Assembly (NCBI RefSeq): GCF_039523555.1
Contig: NZ_BAAAFN010000011.1
Coordinates: forward strand, 124,001-188,000
DNA from: Castellaniella daejeonensis
Lineage (GTDB): Bacteria > Pseudomonadota > Gammaproteobacteria > Burkholderiales > Burkholderiaceae_B
DNA: 64,000 nt
Direction: 5' to 3'
The notes under the pieces were generated by a model that saw only the letters and a program-made list of their open reading frames with translations, was not told where the DNA came from and ran no database searches. Both the position numbers and the translations under genes were made by a program. Positions 53,945-61,974 of the stretch are shown here, piece by piece; the stretch's first letter is position 1; each line of letters starts with the position of its first letter.

Positions 53945-55213
53945 TCAGTGTGCCTGGCCTTCGGCAGGCTTGCCGCTGTCGGGCGCTTCAGCGCCGGCGG
54001 GCTTTTCAGCGCCCGGCTGGCCACCCGCGGCGGGCGGCTGCCCTGCACCCTGCCCCGCCTGGCCGCCCTGGGCCTTCCAGGGCATGGGCTGGACCGGAGC
54101 GCCCGGACGAACCTTCTGGAATCCCTCGACCATCAGCTGGTCACCCGCCTGGATGCCCTGGTAGATGATGTAGCCCTTTTCGGTGCGCGGACCGACCTGG
54201 ACCGGCGTGAAGACCGCCTTGCCGTCCTTGATCAGGACGACCGTGCTGTTGCCGTCGGCAGTGCGCTGGATGGCCTGCTCGGGAATCACCAGAGCCTGCT
54301 GGTCCACACCCTGGACCAGGCGCACGCGCACGTACAGGCCGGGCAGCAGGATCTGTTCGGGATTGGGGAACAATGCCCGCAGGTTCACCTGGCCCGTGCC
54401 GGGATCGACCGCCACGCCCGAGAACAGCAACTTGCCGGAATGGCGGTAGGTATCACCGTCTTCCAGCAGGACTTCGGCCTTGGCGTCGCCGTTGGCGTCC
54501 GGCTTGACGATGCCGTCGGCCATCTGCCGGCGCAAGGTGGCGATCTGCGCCACCGGCTGGGTGATGTCGACGTAGACCTGGTCCAGGCGGTGCACGGTCG
54601 CCAGCGATGTGGCGGACGTGGCGCTGACCAGCGCCCCCACGGTCACCAGGGCCTTGCCGATGCGCCCGTCGATGGGCGAGGTCACCCGGGTGTAGTCCAG
54701 GTTGATCTGGGCCGCTTCCAGGGCGGCCTGGGCTGCGGCAACCGCCGCTTCGGCCTGACGCGCCTGGGCGACGGCATTGTCGTAATCCTGCTGGCTGACT
54801 GCGTGCTGCTTGATCAACGCGGTGTAACGCTGCGCCAGCAGGCGCGCGGTATGCGCCGACGCCTGGGCGTTCTTCAGCTGCGCAGCGGCCTGGTCACGGG
54901 CTGCCTTGTACGGAGCGGGGTCGATGGTGAACAACAGCTGGCCGGCCTTGACCGTACTGCCCTGCTCGAAGTCGATGGACTGGACGATGCCGGTGACCCG
55001 GGCGCGAATCTCGGCGTCTTCGATCGCCTGCACGCGGCCGGGGAGCTCGGTGTTGACGACCGCAGCCTGGGGCTGGACCTGGATCACGCTGACCGGGACT
55101 TTCATGCCTTCCATCCCCTGCTGAGGCTCGCCCGAGCAAGCAGCCAGGGTCAGCAGCGACACCAGCGCCAGCGGTCGCAGGACCCTGCCGGCGGACAGTC
55201 GATTAAAGGCCAT
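53945..55213 (-). CDS. RND periplasmic adaptor (membrane fusion) lipoprotein, AcrA/MexA-like
   Basis: 422 aa from the ATG at 55213, which has GGAG upstream. The signal peptide ends in the lipobox LAAC (LLTLAACSG). A barrel-sandwich/lipoyl half (VVNTELPGRVQAIEDAEIRA), a coiled-coil hairpin (about residues 100-165), the second lipoyl half (INLDYTRVTSPIDGRIGKAL) and a beta-barrel follow. The C-terminus is an unusual Gly/Pro/Ala/Glu-rich tail of about 40 residues that is absent from AcrA. It links the transporter to the outer-membrane duct. Confidence 0.94.
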   Translation of the reverse strand: MAFNRLSAGRVLRPLALVSLLTLAACSGEPQQGMEGMKVPVSVIQVQPQAAVVNTELPGRVQAIEDAEIRARVTGIVQSIDFEQGSTVKAGQLLFTIDPAPYKAARDQAAAQLKNAQASAHTARLLAQRYTALIKQHAVSQQDYDNAVAQARQAEAAVAAAQAALEAAQINLDYTRVTSPIDGRIGKALVTVGALVSATSATSLATVHRLDQVYVDITQPVAQIATLRRQMADGIVKPDANGDAKAEVLLEDGDTYRHSGKLLFSGVAVDPGTGQVNLRALFPNPEQILLPGLYVRVRLVQGVDQQALVIPEQAIQRTADGNSTVVLIKDGKAVFTPVQVGPRTEKGYIIYQGIQAGDQLMVEGFQKVRPGAPVQPMPWKAQGGQAGQGAGQPPAAGGQPGAEKPAGAEAPDSGKPAEGQAH

Positions 55214-55363
55214 AGGAAAAGCTCCGGAAACGTTGATTTTTCGATTGGGTGAAGCAAGAGATGGCCGCCCGGTCATGCCGGAACCGGGATCGCCGGCCCC
55301 GCGGGCAAGCCAAAAGTATAAGGGGAAAACCCTGCAATCCGACGACCCGGCCGACTCCATGGC

Positions 55364-55912
55364 TCATGGCCCGTCCGCCGTGAAATGATCCACCAGAATG
55401 TGGACCCGGTGCTCCAGCACGTCCAGGCGGGGTTTGTCCTCGAGCAGGCCCTCCAGGGCCAGCAGGAAGACCAGTGCGACCTCGGGGTCGTCGAACACCT
55501 GGTTCAGGCATTCCAGCAGACATGCGCGGTGCCGGCCGGCGACCTCAGGGCTCAGACCCTGGCAGACCTCCAGGAACTCGCTGGACATGGGCGCGGCTTC
55601 CATTTCCGACCAGGGCTCCAGCAGTACGCACCGGCAGACGGCGAACAGGCGCTCGCGCGGCGTTCCGGCCGCCCGCACCGCATCCATGGCCAGCGGCAGG
55701 CGCGAAAGCATCCAGTCGTCGAAGACCTGGATGAACAGGTCTTCCTTATCTTTGAAGCTGCGATAGAGCAGCGTGCGGGAAATGCCCGCACGCTGGGCGA
55801 TATCGCTCAGGGAACTGCGGGAAAAGCCGAAATTCAGAAAGCACCAGCGCGCTGCGTCCAGTATCTTGGCGCGCCGCGCGAGCATGGTTTCGGGATTCAG
55901 CTTGGGAGACAT
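55364..55912 (-). CDS. TetR/AcrR-family repressor of the RND pump
   Basis: 182 aa from the ATG at 55912 (MSPKLNPETML). An N-terminal HTH (SLSDIAQRAGISRTLLYRSFKDKED) is followed by a divergent ligand-binding domain. It is the first gene of the pump operon, 150 nt before the adaptor gene, so repression of the pump and of itself is the natural inference. The promoter and a perfect inverted repeat lie immediately before the ATG, leaving almost no leader. Confidence 0.9.
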   Translation of the reverse strand: MSPKLNPETMLARRAKILDAARWCFLNFGFSRSSLSDIAQRAGISRTLLYRSFKDKEDLFIQVFDDWMLSRLPLAMDAVRAAGTPRERLFAVCRCVLLEPWSEMEAAPMSSEFLEVCQGLSPEVAGRHRACLLECLNQVFDDPEVALVFLLALEGLLEDKPRLDVLEHRVHILVDHFTADGP

Positions 55913-55918
55913 TCGCGC

Positions 55919-55949
55919 ATTTTGACAATCAGTGCTTTTTTTGTCAAAA
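55919..55949 (-). promoter_or_regulatory. Promoter and TetR-type operator of the RND regulator gene
   Basis: On the minus strand TTGACA (55947-55942), 17 nt and CAAAAT (55924-55919) form a strong sigma-70 promoter. The perfect inverted repeat TTTTGACAA / TTGTCAAAA (55920-55928 and 55941-55949) has arms one or two helical turns apart and covers both boxes, as expected for an autorepressor. The -10 ends 6 nt before the ATG. Confidence 0.6.
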
Positions 55950-55971
55950 AGTTTTTTGCCTAGGCAGCGAT

Positions 55972-56178
55972 CCGATTCGGCAGGCACACAAGGGTCCGCA
56001 GGGACCCTTTCTCAGATCGCTGCAGCTCCCCCACGTCGCCGCTTGCAAGCGGCTCCGATTCGGCAGGCACACAAGGGTCCGCAGGGACCCTTTCTCAGAT
56101 CGCTGCAGCTCCCCCACGTCGCCGCTTGCAAGCGGCTCCGATTCGGCAGGCACACAAGGGTCCGCAGGGACCCTTTCT
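55972..56178 (-). repeat. 83-bp exact tandem repeat, locus B (2.5 copies), same palindromic family as locus A
   Basis: Two identical 83-bp units (55972-56054 and 56055-56137) and 41 bp of a third (from 56138) fill the gap between the ABC operon end and the tetR-family gene. Each unit has an 8-bp hairpin, AAGGGTCC-GCAG-GGACCCTT, and the palindrome CCGCTTGCAAGCGG. The palindrome with its flanks matches locus A at 24277-24384 in reverse complement. The hairpins may end transcription of the ABC operon. Confidence 0.85.
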
Positions 56179-56187
56179 TGTCCTGCC

Positions 56188-56982
56188 TCATCCCAACAGC
56201 AGGGAGTCGTCGGCTAGTTCTTCGCCGCGCACCTTTTCGAACATGGCGAGCAGGTCGGGGACTTCCAGCCCGCGGCGGGTATCTCCCGCGACGTCGAGCA
56301 CCACCCTGCCCTGGTGCAGCATGACGGTGCGGTCGCCCACGTCCAGCGCCTGACGCATGCTGTGGGTGACCATCATCGTGGTCAGGCCGTGCTCGGCCAC
56401 GATGCGGACGGTCAGGTCCAGCACGAACTGGGCGGTACGGGGATCCAGCGCCGCCGTATGCTCGTCCAGCAGCAGGATGCGGGAAGGACGCAGCGCCGCC
56501 ATCAGCAGGCTGACGGCCTGGCGCTGGCCGCCCGACAACAGGCCGATGCGGTCGGTCAGGCGGTTCTCCAGCCCCAGCCCCAGCATGGCCAGGCGCTCGC
56601 GGAAAAGCACGCGCATTTCTTCGCGCACCGCCTGGCGCAGGCTGCGGAATTGCCCCCGGCCCAGGGCCAGGGACATGTTTTCTTCGATGGTCAGATTCTC
56701 GCAGGTGCCGGCCATCGGATCCTGGAAGACGCGTGCCACTTTGCGCGCGCGATCCCAGACTGGCTGTTGCGTGACGTCCTCGCCGTCGATGAGAATGACA
56801 CCGCTGTCCACCGTTTGCTCGCCGGAAATGGCGTTCAGGAAGGTGGATTTTCCGGCGCCGTTGGAGCCGATCACGGTGACGAACTGCCCGGCGGGGATGT
56901 CCAGCGACATCCCGCGCAGTGCCTGGGTTTCGATCGGCGTGCCGGGATTGAAAGTCAGATGCAGGTTCTGGGCGCTCAGCAT
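56188..56982 (-). CDS. ABC transporter ATP-binding protein (TrpZ-like, COG1101 type)
   Basis: 264-aa ATPase subunit. Walker A GSNGAGKST, Q-loop VARVFQDPMAGT, signature LLSGGQRQAVSL, Walker B ILLLDEHTAALD and switch His in MMVTHSMRQAL are all intact. The insertion after the Q-loop and the GQRQA signature resemble ATPases that pair with PF04392 binding proteins. Last gene of binding protein, permease, ATPase; 27 nt after the permease. Palindromic repeats follow 10 nt downstream. Confidence 0.9.
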   Translation of the reverse strand: MLSAQNLHLTFNPGTPIETQALRGMSLDIPAGQFVTVIGSNGAGKSTFLNAISGEQTVDSGVILIDGEDVTQQPVWDRARKVARVFQDPMAGTCENLTIEENMSLALGRGQFRSLRQAVREEMRVLFRERLAMLGLGLENRLTDRIGLLSGGQRQAVSLLMAALRPSRILLLDEHTAALDPRTAQFVLDLTVRIVAEHGLTTMMVTHSMRQALDVGDRTVMLHQGRVVLDVAGDTRRGLEVPDLLAMFEKVRGEELADDSLLLG

Positions 56983-57009
56983 ATCGGGGCCTCTTCGTGT
57001 GTACAGGCC

Positions 57010-57897
57010 CTAGGCCTTCTTTTTGCGCAGGCGCTGCTTGGCAAGCGGGATCACCAGGGCAACCGTGACCAGCACCGCCGTGACCAGATTCAGATCCTGG
57101 GCCTTCAGGCCCACGAAGTCCGCATTCAGCGCCAGTGCGATGAAGAACCGGTAGAGCACGGCTCCGATCACCACGGCCAGCGTCGCCACCATCAGGCGGC
57201 GGCTGGGCAGGATCGATTCCCCGATGATGACGGCGGCCAGGCCGATGACGATGGTACCGATGCCCATGGAGATGTCGGCCCCGCCCTGCGACTGGGCGAA
57301 CAGCGCGCCGGCCAGGCCACACAGGGCATTGGAAATCGCCATGCCCAGCAGGACCATGTTGCCGGTGCGGATGCCCTGCGCGCGCGCCATGCGCGGGTTC
57401 GATCCGGTCGAGCGCATCGCCAGGCCCACCTGGGTGGCGAAGAACCAGTCGAGCAGCAGCTTCACGATCACCACCAGTGCCAGCAGGATCAGCGGCCGTG
57501 CGACATAATCCTCGAGGCTTGCGGGCTGCAGCAGGGTGAAGACGGTGGGATCGGTGATCAGCGGTACGTTGGGCGCATCCATGACGCGCAGATTGATCGA
57601 ATACAGGGCGATCATCATCAGGATGCTGGCGAGCAGGTCCATGATCTTCAGCCGGACGTTGAGCCAGCCCGTCACCATGCCGGCGAAGCCGGCTGCCAGG
57701 GTGGCCACGCCGGTCGCCAGGAAAGGATCCGTGCCGTGGTGAATCAGGATGGCCGCCGTGGCGCCGCCCAGCGGAAAGCTGCCGTCCACCGTCAGGTCGG
57801 GGAAGTTCAGCACGCGGAATGAAATGAGGACGCCCAGCGCGACCAGGCCGAAAATCAGCCCGATCTCGAAGGCTCCCCACATGGAATAGATGGACAT
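57010..57897 (-). CDS. ABC transporter permease (TrpY-like, COG4120 type)
   Basis: 295 aa with about eight to nine hydrophobic segments of the BPD_transp_2 / branched-chain-permease type. VLNFPDLTVDGSFPLGGATA and GSNPRMARAQGI are the conserved features of the family linked to PF04392 binding proteins. The C-terminus is very basic (KQRLRKKKA). It is separated from the binding-protein gene by 92 nt holding a strong hairpin. The substrate is not known from sequence. Confidence 0.88.
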   Translation of the reverse strand: MSIYSMWGAFEIGLIFGLVALGVLISFRVLNFPDLTVDGSFPLGGATAAILIHHGTDPFLATGVATLAAGFAGMVTGWLNVRLKIMDLLASILMMIALYSINLRVMDAPNVPLITDPTVFTLLQPASLEDYVARPLILLALVVIVKLLLDWFFATQVGLAMRSTGSNPRMARAQGIRTGNMVLLGMAISNALCGLAGALFAQSQGGADISMGIGTIVIGLAAVIIGESILPSRRLMVATLAVVIGAVLYRFFIALALNADFVGLKAQDLNLVTAVLVTVALVIPLAKQRLRKKKA

Positions 57898-57943
57898 GGG
57901 ATGGAAATCTCTGGGTGCGGCTGCGGGGAAGCCGCCATGAAGG

Positions 57944-57967
57944 CCGGGCCGCCCTCAGGCGGCCCGG
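57944..57967 (-). terminator. Stem-loop between binding-protein and permease genes
   Basis: A perfect 10-bp stem (57944-57953 with 57958-57967) closed by a tetraloop lies between the binding-protein stop and the permease start. It lacks a T-tract. In many ABC operons such a loop keeps the binding-protein message abundant relative to the downstream genes. Confidence 0.55.
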
Positions 57968-57989
57968 AGATGCAGGACAGGCGGAATAA

Positions 57990-58958
57990 TTACTTGACGA
58001 CCTGGGCTGCCGACTTGATCAGGGCGTCGGACAGGGTCACGCCCTGCTTGGCCGCAGCGCCGGGATTGACATAGAGCTCGAGCTTGGAGCTGGTCTCGGA
58101 GGCGATGGCGCCGGGCTTCTCGCCCTTCAGGATGCGCACCACGAGCTTGCCGGTCTGCACGCCCAGGTCGTGATAATTCACGCCCAGGGCGGCAATGGCG
58201 CCGCGCTTGACGCTATCGGTATCGGAAGCCACCAGGGGGATCTTGGCGGAATTGCCGACCTTGACCAGGGATTCGTAGGCCGAGACCACGTTGTTGTCGG
58301 TGTTCGTGTAGATCACGTCGACCTTGCCCACCAGGCTGCGCGCGGCGGCGCCCACGTCCACGGTGCGGGCGGCGGTGGCTTCGACCAGGCTCATGCCGGA
58401 TTGCGGCAGCAGTTCGCGCAGGCGCTTGACCACGACCACGGAATTGGCCTCGCCGGGGTTGTAGACCATGCCGACCTTCTTGGCGTCGGGCACGACTTTC
58501 CTGATCAGTTCGACCTGCTTTTCCAGCGACAGGGCATCGGATACGCCGGTGACGTTGGTGCCCGAGGCTTCCCAGCCGGGCACGAGCTGGGCGGCCACCG
58601 GATCAGTGACGGCGGAATAGACCACCGGGATGGTCTTGGTGGCGGCAACCACGGCCTGCGCCGACGGCGTGGCGATGGCGACGATCACGTCAGGCTTGTC
58701 GCCCACGAACTTGCGGGCGATCTGGGCGGCAATGGCGGTATTGCCCTGGGCCGTCTGGAATTGCCATTTCAGGCCCTTGGCTTCGGTGTAGCCAGCGGAA
58801 GCCAGGGCTTCATGCACGCCGTCCTTCACGGCATCGAGGGCGGGGTGCTCGACGATGGAGGTGACCGCCACGGATTGCGCCTGGGCCTGCGCCGTGGCCA
58901 GCGCGCCGGCCACGGCGGCGACGCCGGCAAGCTTGCGAAGGACGGAATGCAGCTTCAT
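57990..58958 (-). CDS. ABC transporter substrate-binding protein, PF04392 (TrpX-like)
   Basis: 322 aa. A Sec signal peptide (VAAVAGALATAQAQA, cleaved near AQA) precedes a two-lobe periplasmic fold. VAVTSIVEHPALDAVKDGV, VAIATPSAQAVVAATKTIPVV and YNPGEANSVVVVKRL are family blocks. Known relatives bind aromatic amino acids (streptococcal TrpX), but ligand choice varies widely in this family, so the substrate is open. First gene of its operon, with its own upstream region. Confidence 0.9.
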   Translation of the reverse strand: MKLHSVLRKLAGVAAVAGALATAQAQAQSVAVTSIVEHPALDAVKDGVHEALASAGYTEAKGLKWQFQTAQGNTAIAAQIARKFVGDKPDVIVAIATPSAQAVVAATKTIPVVYSAVTDPVAAQLVPGWEASGTNVTGVSDALSLEKQVELIRKVVPDAKKVGMVYNPGEANSVVVVKRLRELLPQSGMSLVEATAARTVDVGAAARSLVGKVDVIYTNTDNNVVSAYESLVKVGNSAKIPLVASDTDSVKRGAIAALGVNYHDLGVQTGKLVVRILKGEKPGAIASETSSKLELYVNPGAAAKQGVTLSDALIKSAAQVVK

Positions 58959-59052
58959 GAACGAACTCCTTTGAATGGGGGACGATTCCGGGTCGTGTCC
59001 GGATCGGGCAATGCGGCGTCCAGTCTACCCGCCAGCATCAATATTTTCTGCA

Positions 59053-59064
59053 AGGGATATCCCT
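59053..59064. promoter_or_regulatory. Palindrome upstream of the ABC binding-protein gene
   Basis: The perfect 12-bp palindrome AGGGATATCCCT lies about 95 nt before the binding-protein ATG in a 277-nt AT-rich spacer. It could be an operator for the importer. I could not identify matching -35 and -10 boxes with confidence; the rest of the spacer shows only the T-tract after regA. Confidence 0.25.
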
Positions 59065-59183
59065 GCGGCGGCAATTATTGTAGCTTGGGCACGGAATGTC
59101 CGGGTTGCTGAAGCATTTCATATCAAACAACAACAGCAAAACAGCATTGCATGCCAATAAACAATCCCCCAGCCATTCGAGCG

Positions 59184-59215
59184 CAAAAAAAAACCCTTCC
59201 GGCCCGGCGATTGAT
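59184..59215 (-). terminator. Possible terminator after regA
   Basis: Nine consecutive T on the minus strand (59185-59193) follow a GC-rich stretch 20-50 nt after the regA stop. The pairing upstream is poor, so the hairpin is weak. Position and T-tract make it the likely end of the cyo-SURF1-regBA transcript. Confidence 0.35.
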
Positions 59216-59235
59216 GCCATGGAATCCGGCGCGCC

Positions 59236-59799
59236 TCAACGCACCTGGCGCTTTTCCAGCTTGCGCGCCAGGGTGCGGCGGTGCATGCCGAGCCTGCGGG
59301 CCGTCTCCGAGATATTGAAATTGGTTGCGGCCAGCACTTCGTGGATGCGCTCCCATTCGAGCGTCTTGATCGAAGCCTGGCGCGGCGCCAGGGCAGTCTC
59401 GACATCGCCTTCGGTCCGTGCGAAGGCACGCTCGATATCGTCGGTGTTCGAAGGCTTGGCCAGGTAATGGCAGGCGCCCAGCTTCACTGCCTCGACGGCA
59501 GTGGCAATGCTGGCAAACCCGGTGAGCACCACGATCAGCATTTCGGGGCTGTGCGCATGCAGCCGCCGCACGCAGGCCAGGCCCGAGGCTTCGCCGTGCA
59601 GCTTCAGGTCGACGACGGCATGGCCGGGCGCATGCCCCTGCGCCAGCAGCGCCTCGACGGATTCCAGGCTGTCGGCGCGCAGCACGCGGTAGCCGCGGCG
59701 CTCGAACGAGCGCGCCAGCGAATGCGACAGCGACTCGTCGTCCTCGACCACGAGCAGCAGGCGTTGCGTCTCGGCATGGGTTTCATTCGGCGGGTTCAT
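59236..59799 (-). CDS. regA: RegA/PrrA/ActR-type redox response regulator
   Basis: 187 aa. The second ATG (59799) has GGAGG at 6 nt, whereas the first (59805) touches it, so 59799 is preferred. Receiver domain with acidic pair VVEDDESLS, phospho-acceptor Asp in HAVVDLKLHGEAS and the Lys in YLAKPS. The C-terminal Fis-type HTH (ISETARRLGMHRRTLARKLE) is the near-invariant RegA DNA-binding motif. It overlaps regB by 17 nt. In relatives it controls respiration and carbon or nitrogen metabolism with redox state. Confidence 0.93.
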   Translation of the reverse strand: MNPPNETHAETQRLLLVVEDDESLSHSLARSFERRGYRVLRADSLESVEALLAQGHAPGHAVVDLKLHGEASGLACVRRLHAHSPEMLIVVLTGFASIATAVEAVKLGACHYLAKPSNTDDIERAFARTEGDVETALAPRQASIKTLEWERIHEVLAATNFNISETARRLGMHRRTLARKLEKRQVR

Positions 59800-61111
59800 C
59801 GGCATCCTCCGGCGTCAGTGCGGACAGGGGAAAGCGGATCGTGACGCAGGCGCCGCCTTCGGGCAGATTATTCGCGCTCAGCGTGCCACTCAGGGATCGG
59901 GCCACCTTGTGCGACAGGAACAGGCCCAACCCCCTGCCCGGCTGGCCCTTGGTGGTCCGATAGGGTTTGCCCAGCGACCGCAGGACGTCCTGCACGAAAC
60001 CCGGCCCCTGGTCGCGGATTTCGAGCGTGAGCTGCCCGTTTTCCAGAACGGCCGTGAACTGCTGCAAGGTGGGCGAGGCCTCGAGCGCGTTGTTCAGGAC
60101 GTTGAACACTATTTGCCGCAGGCCCTGGTCGGCGATCACCACTTCGTCCGAATCGATCGTGCGGCTGTAGCGCAGGCGGGCCCCCGGGTGCGCCTGCCGC
60201 CATTGTGCCACCAGGCTGTCCAGGAACGCGGTGACGGTGGTGCGGCTCAGCGCCTCGCCGCGCATCTCGCCGGCCGACATGAGGATGCCGCCCAGGATGG
60301 TCTTGCAGCGCTGCACCTGGGCCTGCATGTCGCGCACGTCCTGCAGCAATTCGGGATCGGCGGTCACGGCGGAGGCGTGCGTCCAGTCGCCCAGAATCAC
60401 ATCCAGCGTGGCCAGGGGTGTGCCCAGCTCGTGGGCTGCGCCCGAAGCAAGCAGGCCCATGTGGACAATGTGCTCTTCTTCCGAGGCGCGCTGGCGCAGG
60501 GCGGCCAGCCGGGCGTCCCGCGTACGCACGTTGTGCATGATCCGGGTGATGAAGATCGCCAGCAGCGCGGCATTCAGGGCATAGCAGACCAGCATGCCGA
60601 GCACGAAGGGGCTGTCGAGCCCGCCCCCCAGGTCCAGCGGCAGGGTATAGCCGTGGTGGCGCGTCAGCACCAGGCCGGCAAACGCAGCCGAAGTGACGCC
60701 CGCCATCATCCAGGTCGTGCGCCTGCGCAGCAGGACGGCAGCCAGGGCCACCTGCAGCAGATAGAGGAAGATGAAAGGATTGGTGACACCGCCGCTCAGG
60801 TAGAGCTGGGCCGTCAGGGCCATCACGTCGACCAGCAGCGCCAGGAACAGCTCGACCTGGCTGACAGGCAGGTGCCATTTCAGACGCAGCTGGCTGAAGA
60901 AGTTGTAGACGATCAGCAGCACGACCACCGTGGCCATGTCGGACAGCGGCAGCGCCAGGGAAAATCCGGACACGGCCACAACGATGGCCAGCACCTGGCC
61001 CAGCACCGCGATCCAGCGCAGCTGGACCAGCAGCCGCAGGTTCTGCCGGCCTGCGACGTGCGAACCGTCGCCCGAAGCCTCCCGGCCCAGGAAAACCTCC
61101 GCCCCGCTCAT
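59783..61111 (-). CDS. regB: RegB/PrrB-type redox-sensing histidine kinase
   Basis: 442 aa with six membrane helices in the N-terminal half. The ubiquinone-binding heptad GGxxNPF is present as SGGVTNPFIFLY. The H-box LLASGAAHELGTPLATLDV is the RegB hallmark. A Cys in VQRCKTILGGIL sits where RegB proteins carry the redox-switch Cys between H-box and ATP domain (inferred by position). Kinase motifs NVLNNALEAS, RDQGPGF and GRGLGLFLSHKVA follow. ATGA overlap with SURF1 upstream, 17-nt overlap with regA downstream. Confidence 0.94.
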   Translation of the reverse strand: MSGAEVFLGREASGDGSHVAGRQNLRLLVQLRWIAVLGQVLAIVVAVSGFSLALPLSDMATVVVLLIVYNFFSQLRLKWHLPVSQVELFLALLVDVMALTAQLYLSGGVTNPFIFLYLLQVALAAVLLRRRTTWMMAGVTSAAFAGLVLTRHHGYTLPLDLGGGLDSPFVLGMLVCYALNAALLAIFITRIMHNVRTRDARLAALRQRASEEEHIVHMGLLASGAAHELGTPLATLDVILGDWTHASAVTADPELLQDVRDMQAQVQRCKTILGGILMSAGEMRGEALSRTTVTAFLDSLVAQWRQAHPGARLRYSRTIDSDEVVIADQGLRQIVFNVLNNALEASPTLQQFTAVLENGQLTLEIRDQGPGFVQDVLRSLGKPYRTTKGQPGRGLGLFLSHKVARSLSGTLSANNLPEGGACVTIRFPLSALTPEDADEPAE

Positions 61112-61902
61112 CGCGCATCCTCCCGGTCGCCGGTGTTTCCGGCGCCGCGGCGCCGTCGCCATTCCTGGCGCGTCCCATAGGCCAGCGCCGCCGCCGTCAT
61201 GGCCGCCAGCGCGTACCAGGTCAGTGCGTAGGCGAGATGCTCATCGCGGAAATGCACGACTGTCAGCCCGGGCACGGGCCAGCGCAACGGATTTTCTGTC
61301 ACGGAATCTGCGGCGGCGCCATCCGCCGACTGGTCGACGAAATACGGCGCCACGGGCGACAGGCCCAGGAACCGGGCCATGGCTGCCACATCGCGGGAAT
61401 ACCAGCGGTTCTCGGCCGGCACATTGCTGCGCAGGAAGCCGCCGCCCGGCTGCGACAGGCGCAACAGGCCCTCGACCCTGACCCGGCCCGCGGGCGCCCC
61501 GCCCCGGCTGGCAGGATCGCGGTGCGCGGCATCCACGAAGCCGCGATTGATGAAGACATAGCCACCATCGTCGAGCCGCAGGGGCGCCATGATCCAGAAC
61601 CCGGCGCCCAGGCGGGTATTGGCCTGCACCGGGATTTCCCGATCCAGCAAGATGCCCTGCAGCGTGACCCGGCGGTATTCGTCGAGCCCGGACTGCTGGC
61701 CAGTCCAGGCATTCCGTCCGGGCGCGGGCACGGGGGGCGCATGCAGGAAGCCGTCGACCCGGGCGATGAGGTCATGCTTCCAGTGCATCCGGTGAATCTG
61801 CCAGGTGCCCAGCGCGACGAAGCCGCACAGCGCCGCCATCAGGAGAACGGCCCAGAGGACGAGCCACCTCGCGGGCAGCGGACGGGAAAGATTGCGGGAC
61901 AC
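61108..61902 (-). CDS. SURF1-family oxidase assembly protein
   Basis: 264 aa with one membrane helix at each end (about residues 12-32 and 222-242) and a periplasmic domain between, the SURF1 layout. G-T-W-Q-I-H-R-M-H-W-K near the first helix and FVNRGFV-like VFINRGFVDAA are conserved. SURF1 helps insert haem into haem-copper oxidases. The start is GTG at 61902 with no good ribosome site. It lies 72 nt after cyoD and overlaps regB by 4 nt, tying oxidase assembly to the sensor operon. Confidence 0.9.
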   Translation of the reverse strand: MSRNLSRPLPARWLVLWAVLLMAALCGFVALGTWQIHRMHWKHDLIARVDGFLHAPPVPAPGRNAWTGQQSGLDEYRRVTLQGILLDREIPVQANTRLGAGFWIMAPLRLDDGGYVFINRGFVDAAHRDPASRGGAPAGRVRVEGLLRLSQPGGGFLRSNVPAENRWYSRDVAAMARFLGLSPVAPYFVDQSADGAAADSVTENPLRWPVPGLTVVHFRDEHLAYALTWYALAAMTAAALAYGTRQEWRRRRGAGNTGDREDAR

Positions 61903-61974
61903 GGTGGGCGGAGGGAAGCGGTTCCGGAAGCGGCGGGCGCGGCCGGCCGGGGCGGAACCGCGTCCGCGCGGAAC

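Noticed and set aside
50418..54164. Very long open frame (over 1200 codons) on the plus strand opposite the RND pump
   Set aside because: It is antisense to a clearly conserved transporter. The translation is His/Gly/Gln-rich low complexity, typical of shadow frames in high-GC DNA.
55972..56178. Tandem repeats considered as a CRISPR array
   Set aside because: Units are directly abutting and identical over the full 83 bp, with no unique spacers and no cas genes nearby.
61108..61902. SURF1 taken as evidence for a nearby aa3-type oxidase
   Set aside because: The adjacent subunit I sequence is CyoB-like throughout, and no cox genes lie in the window.
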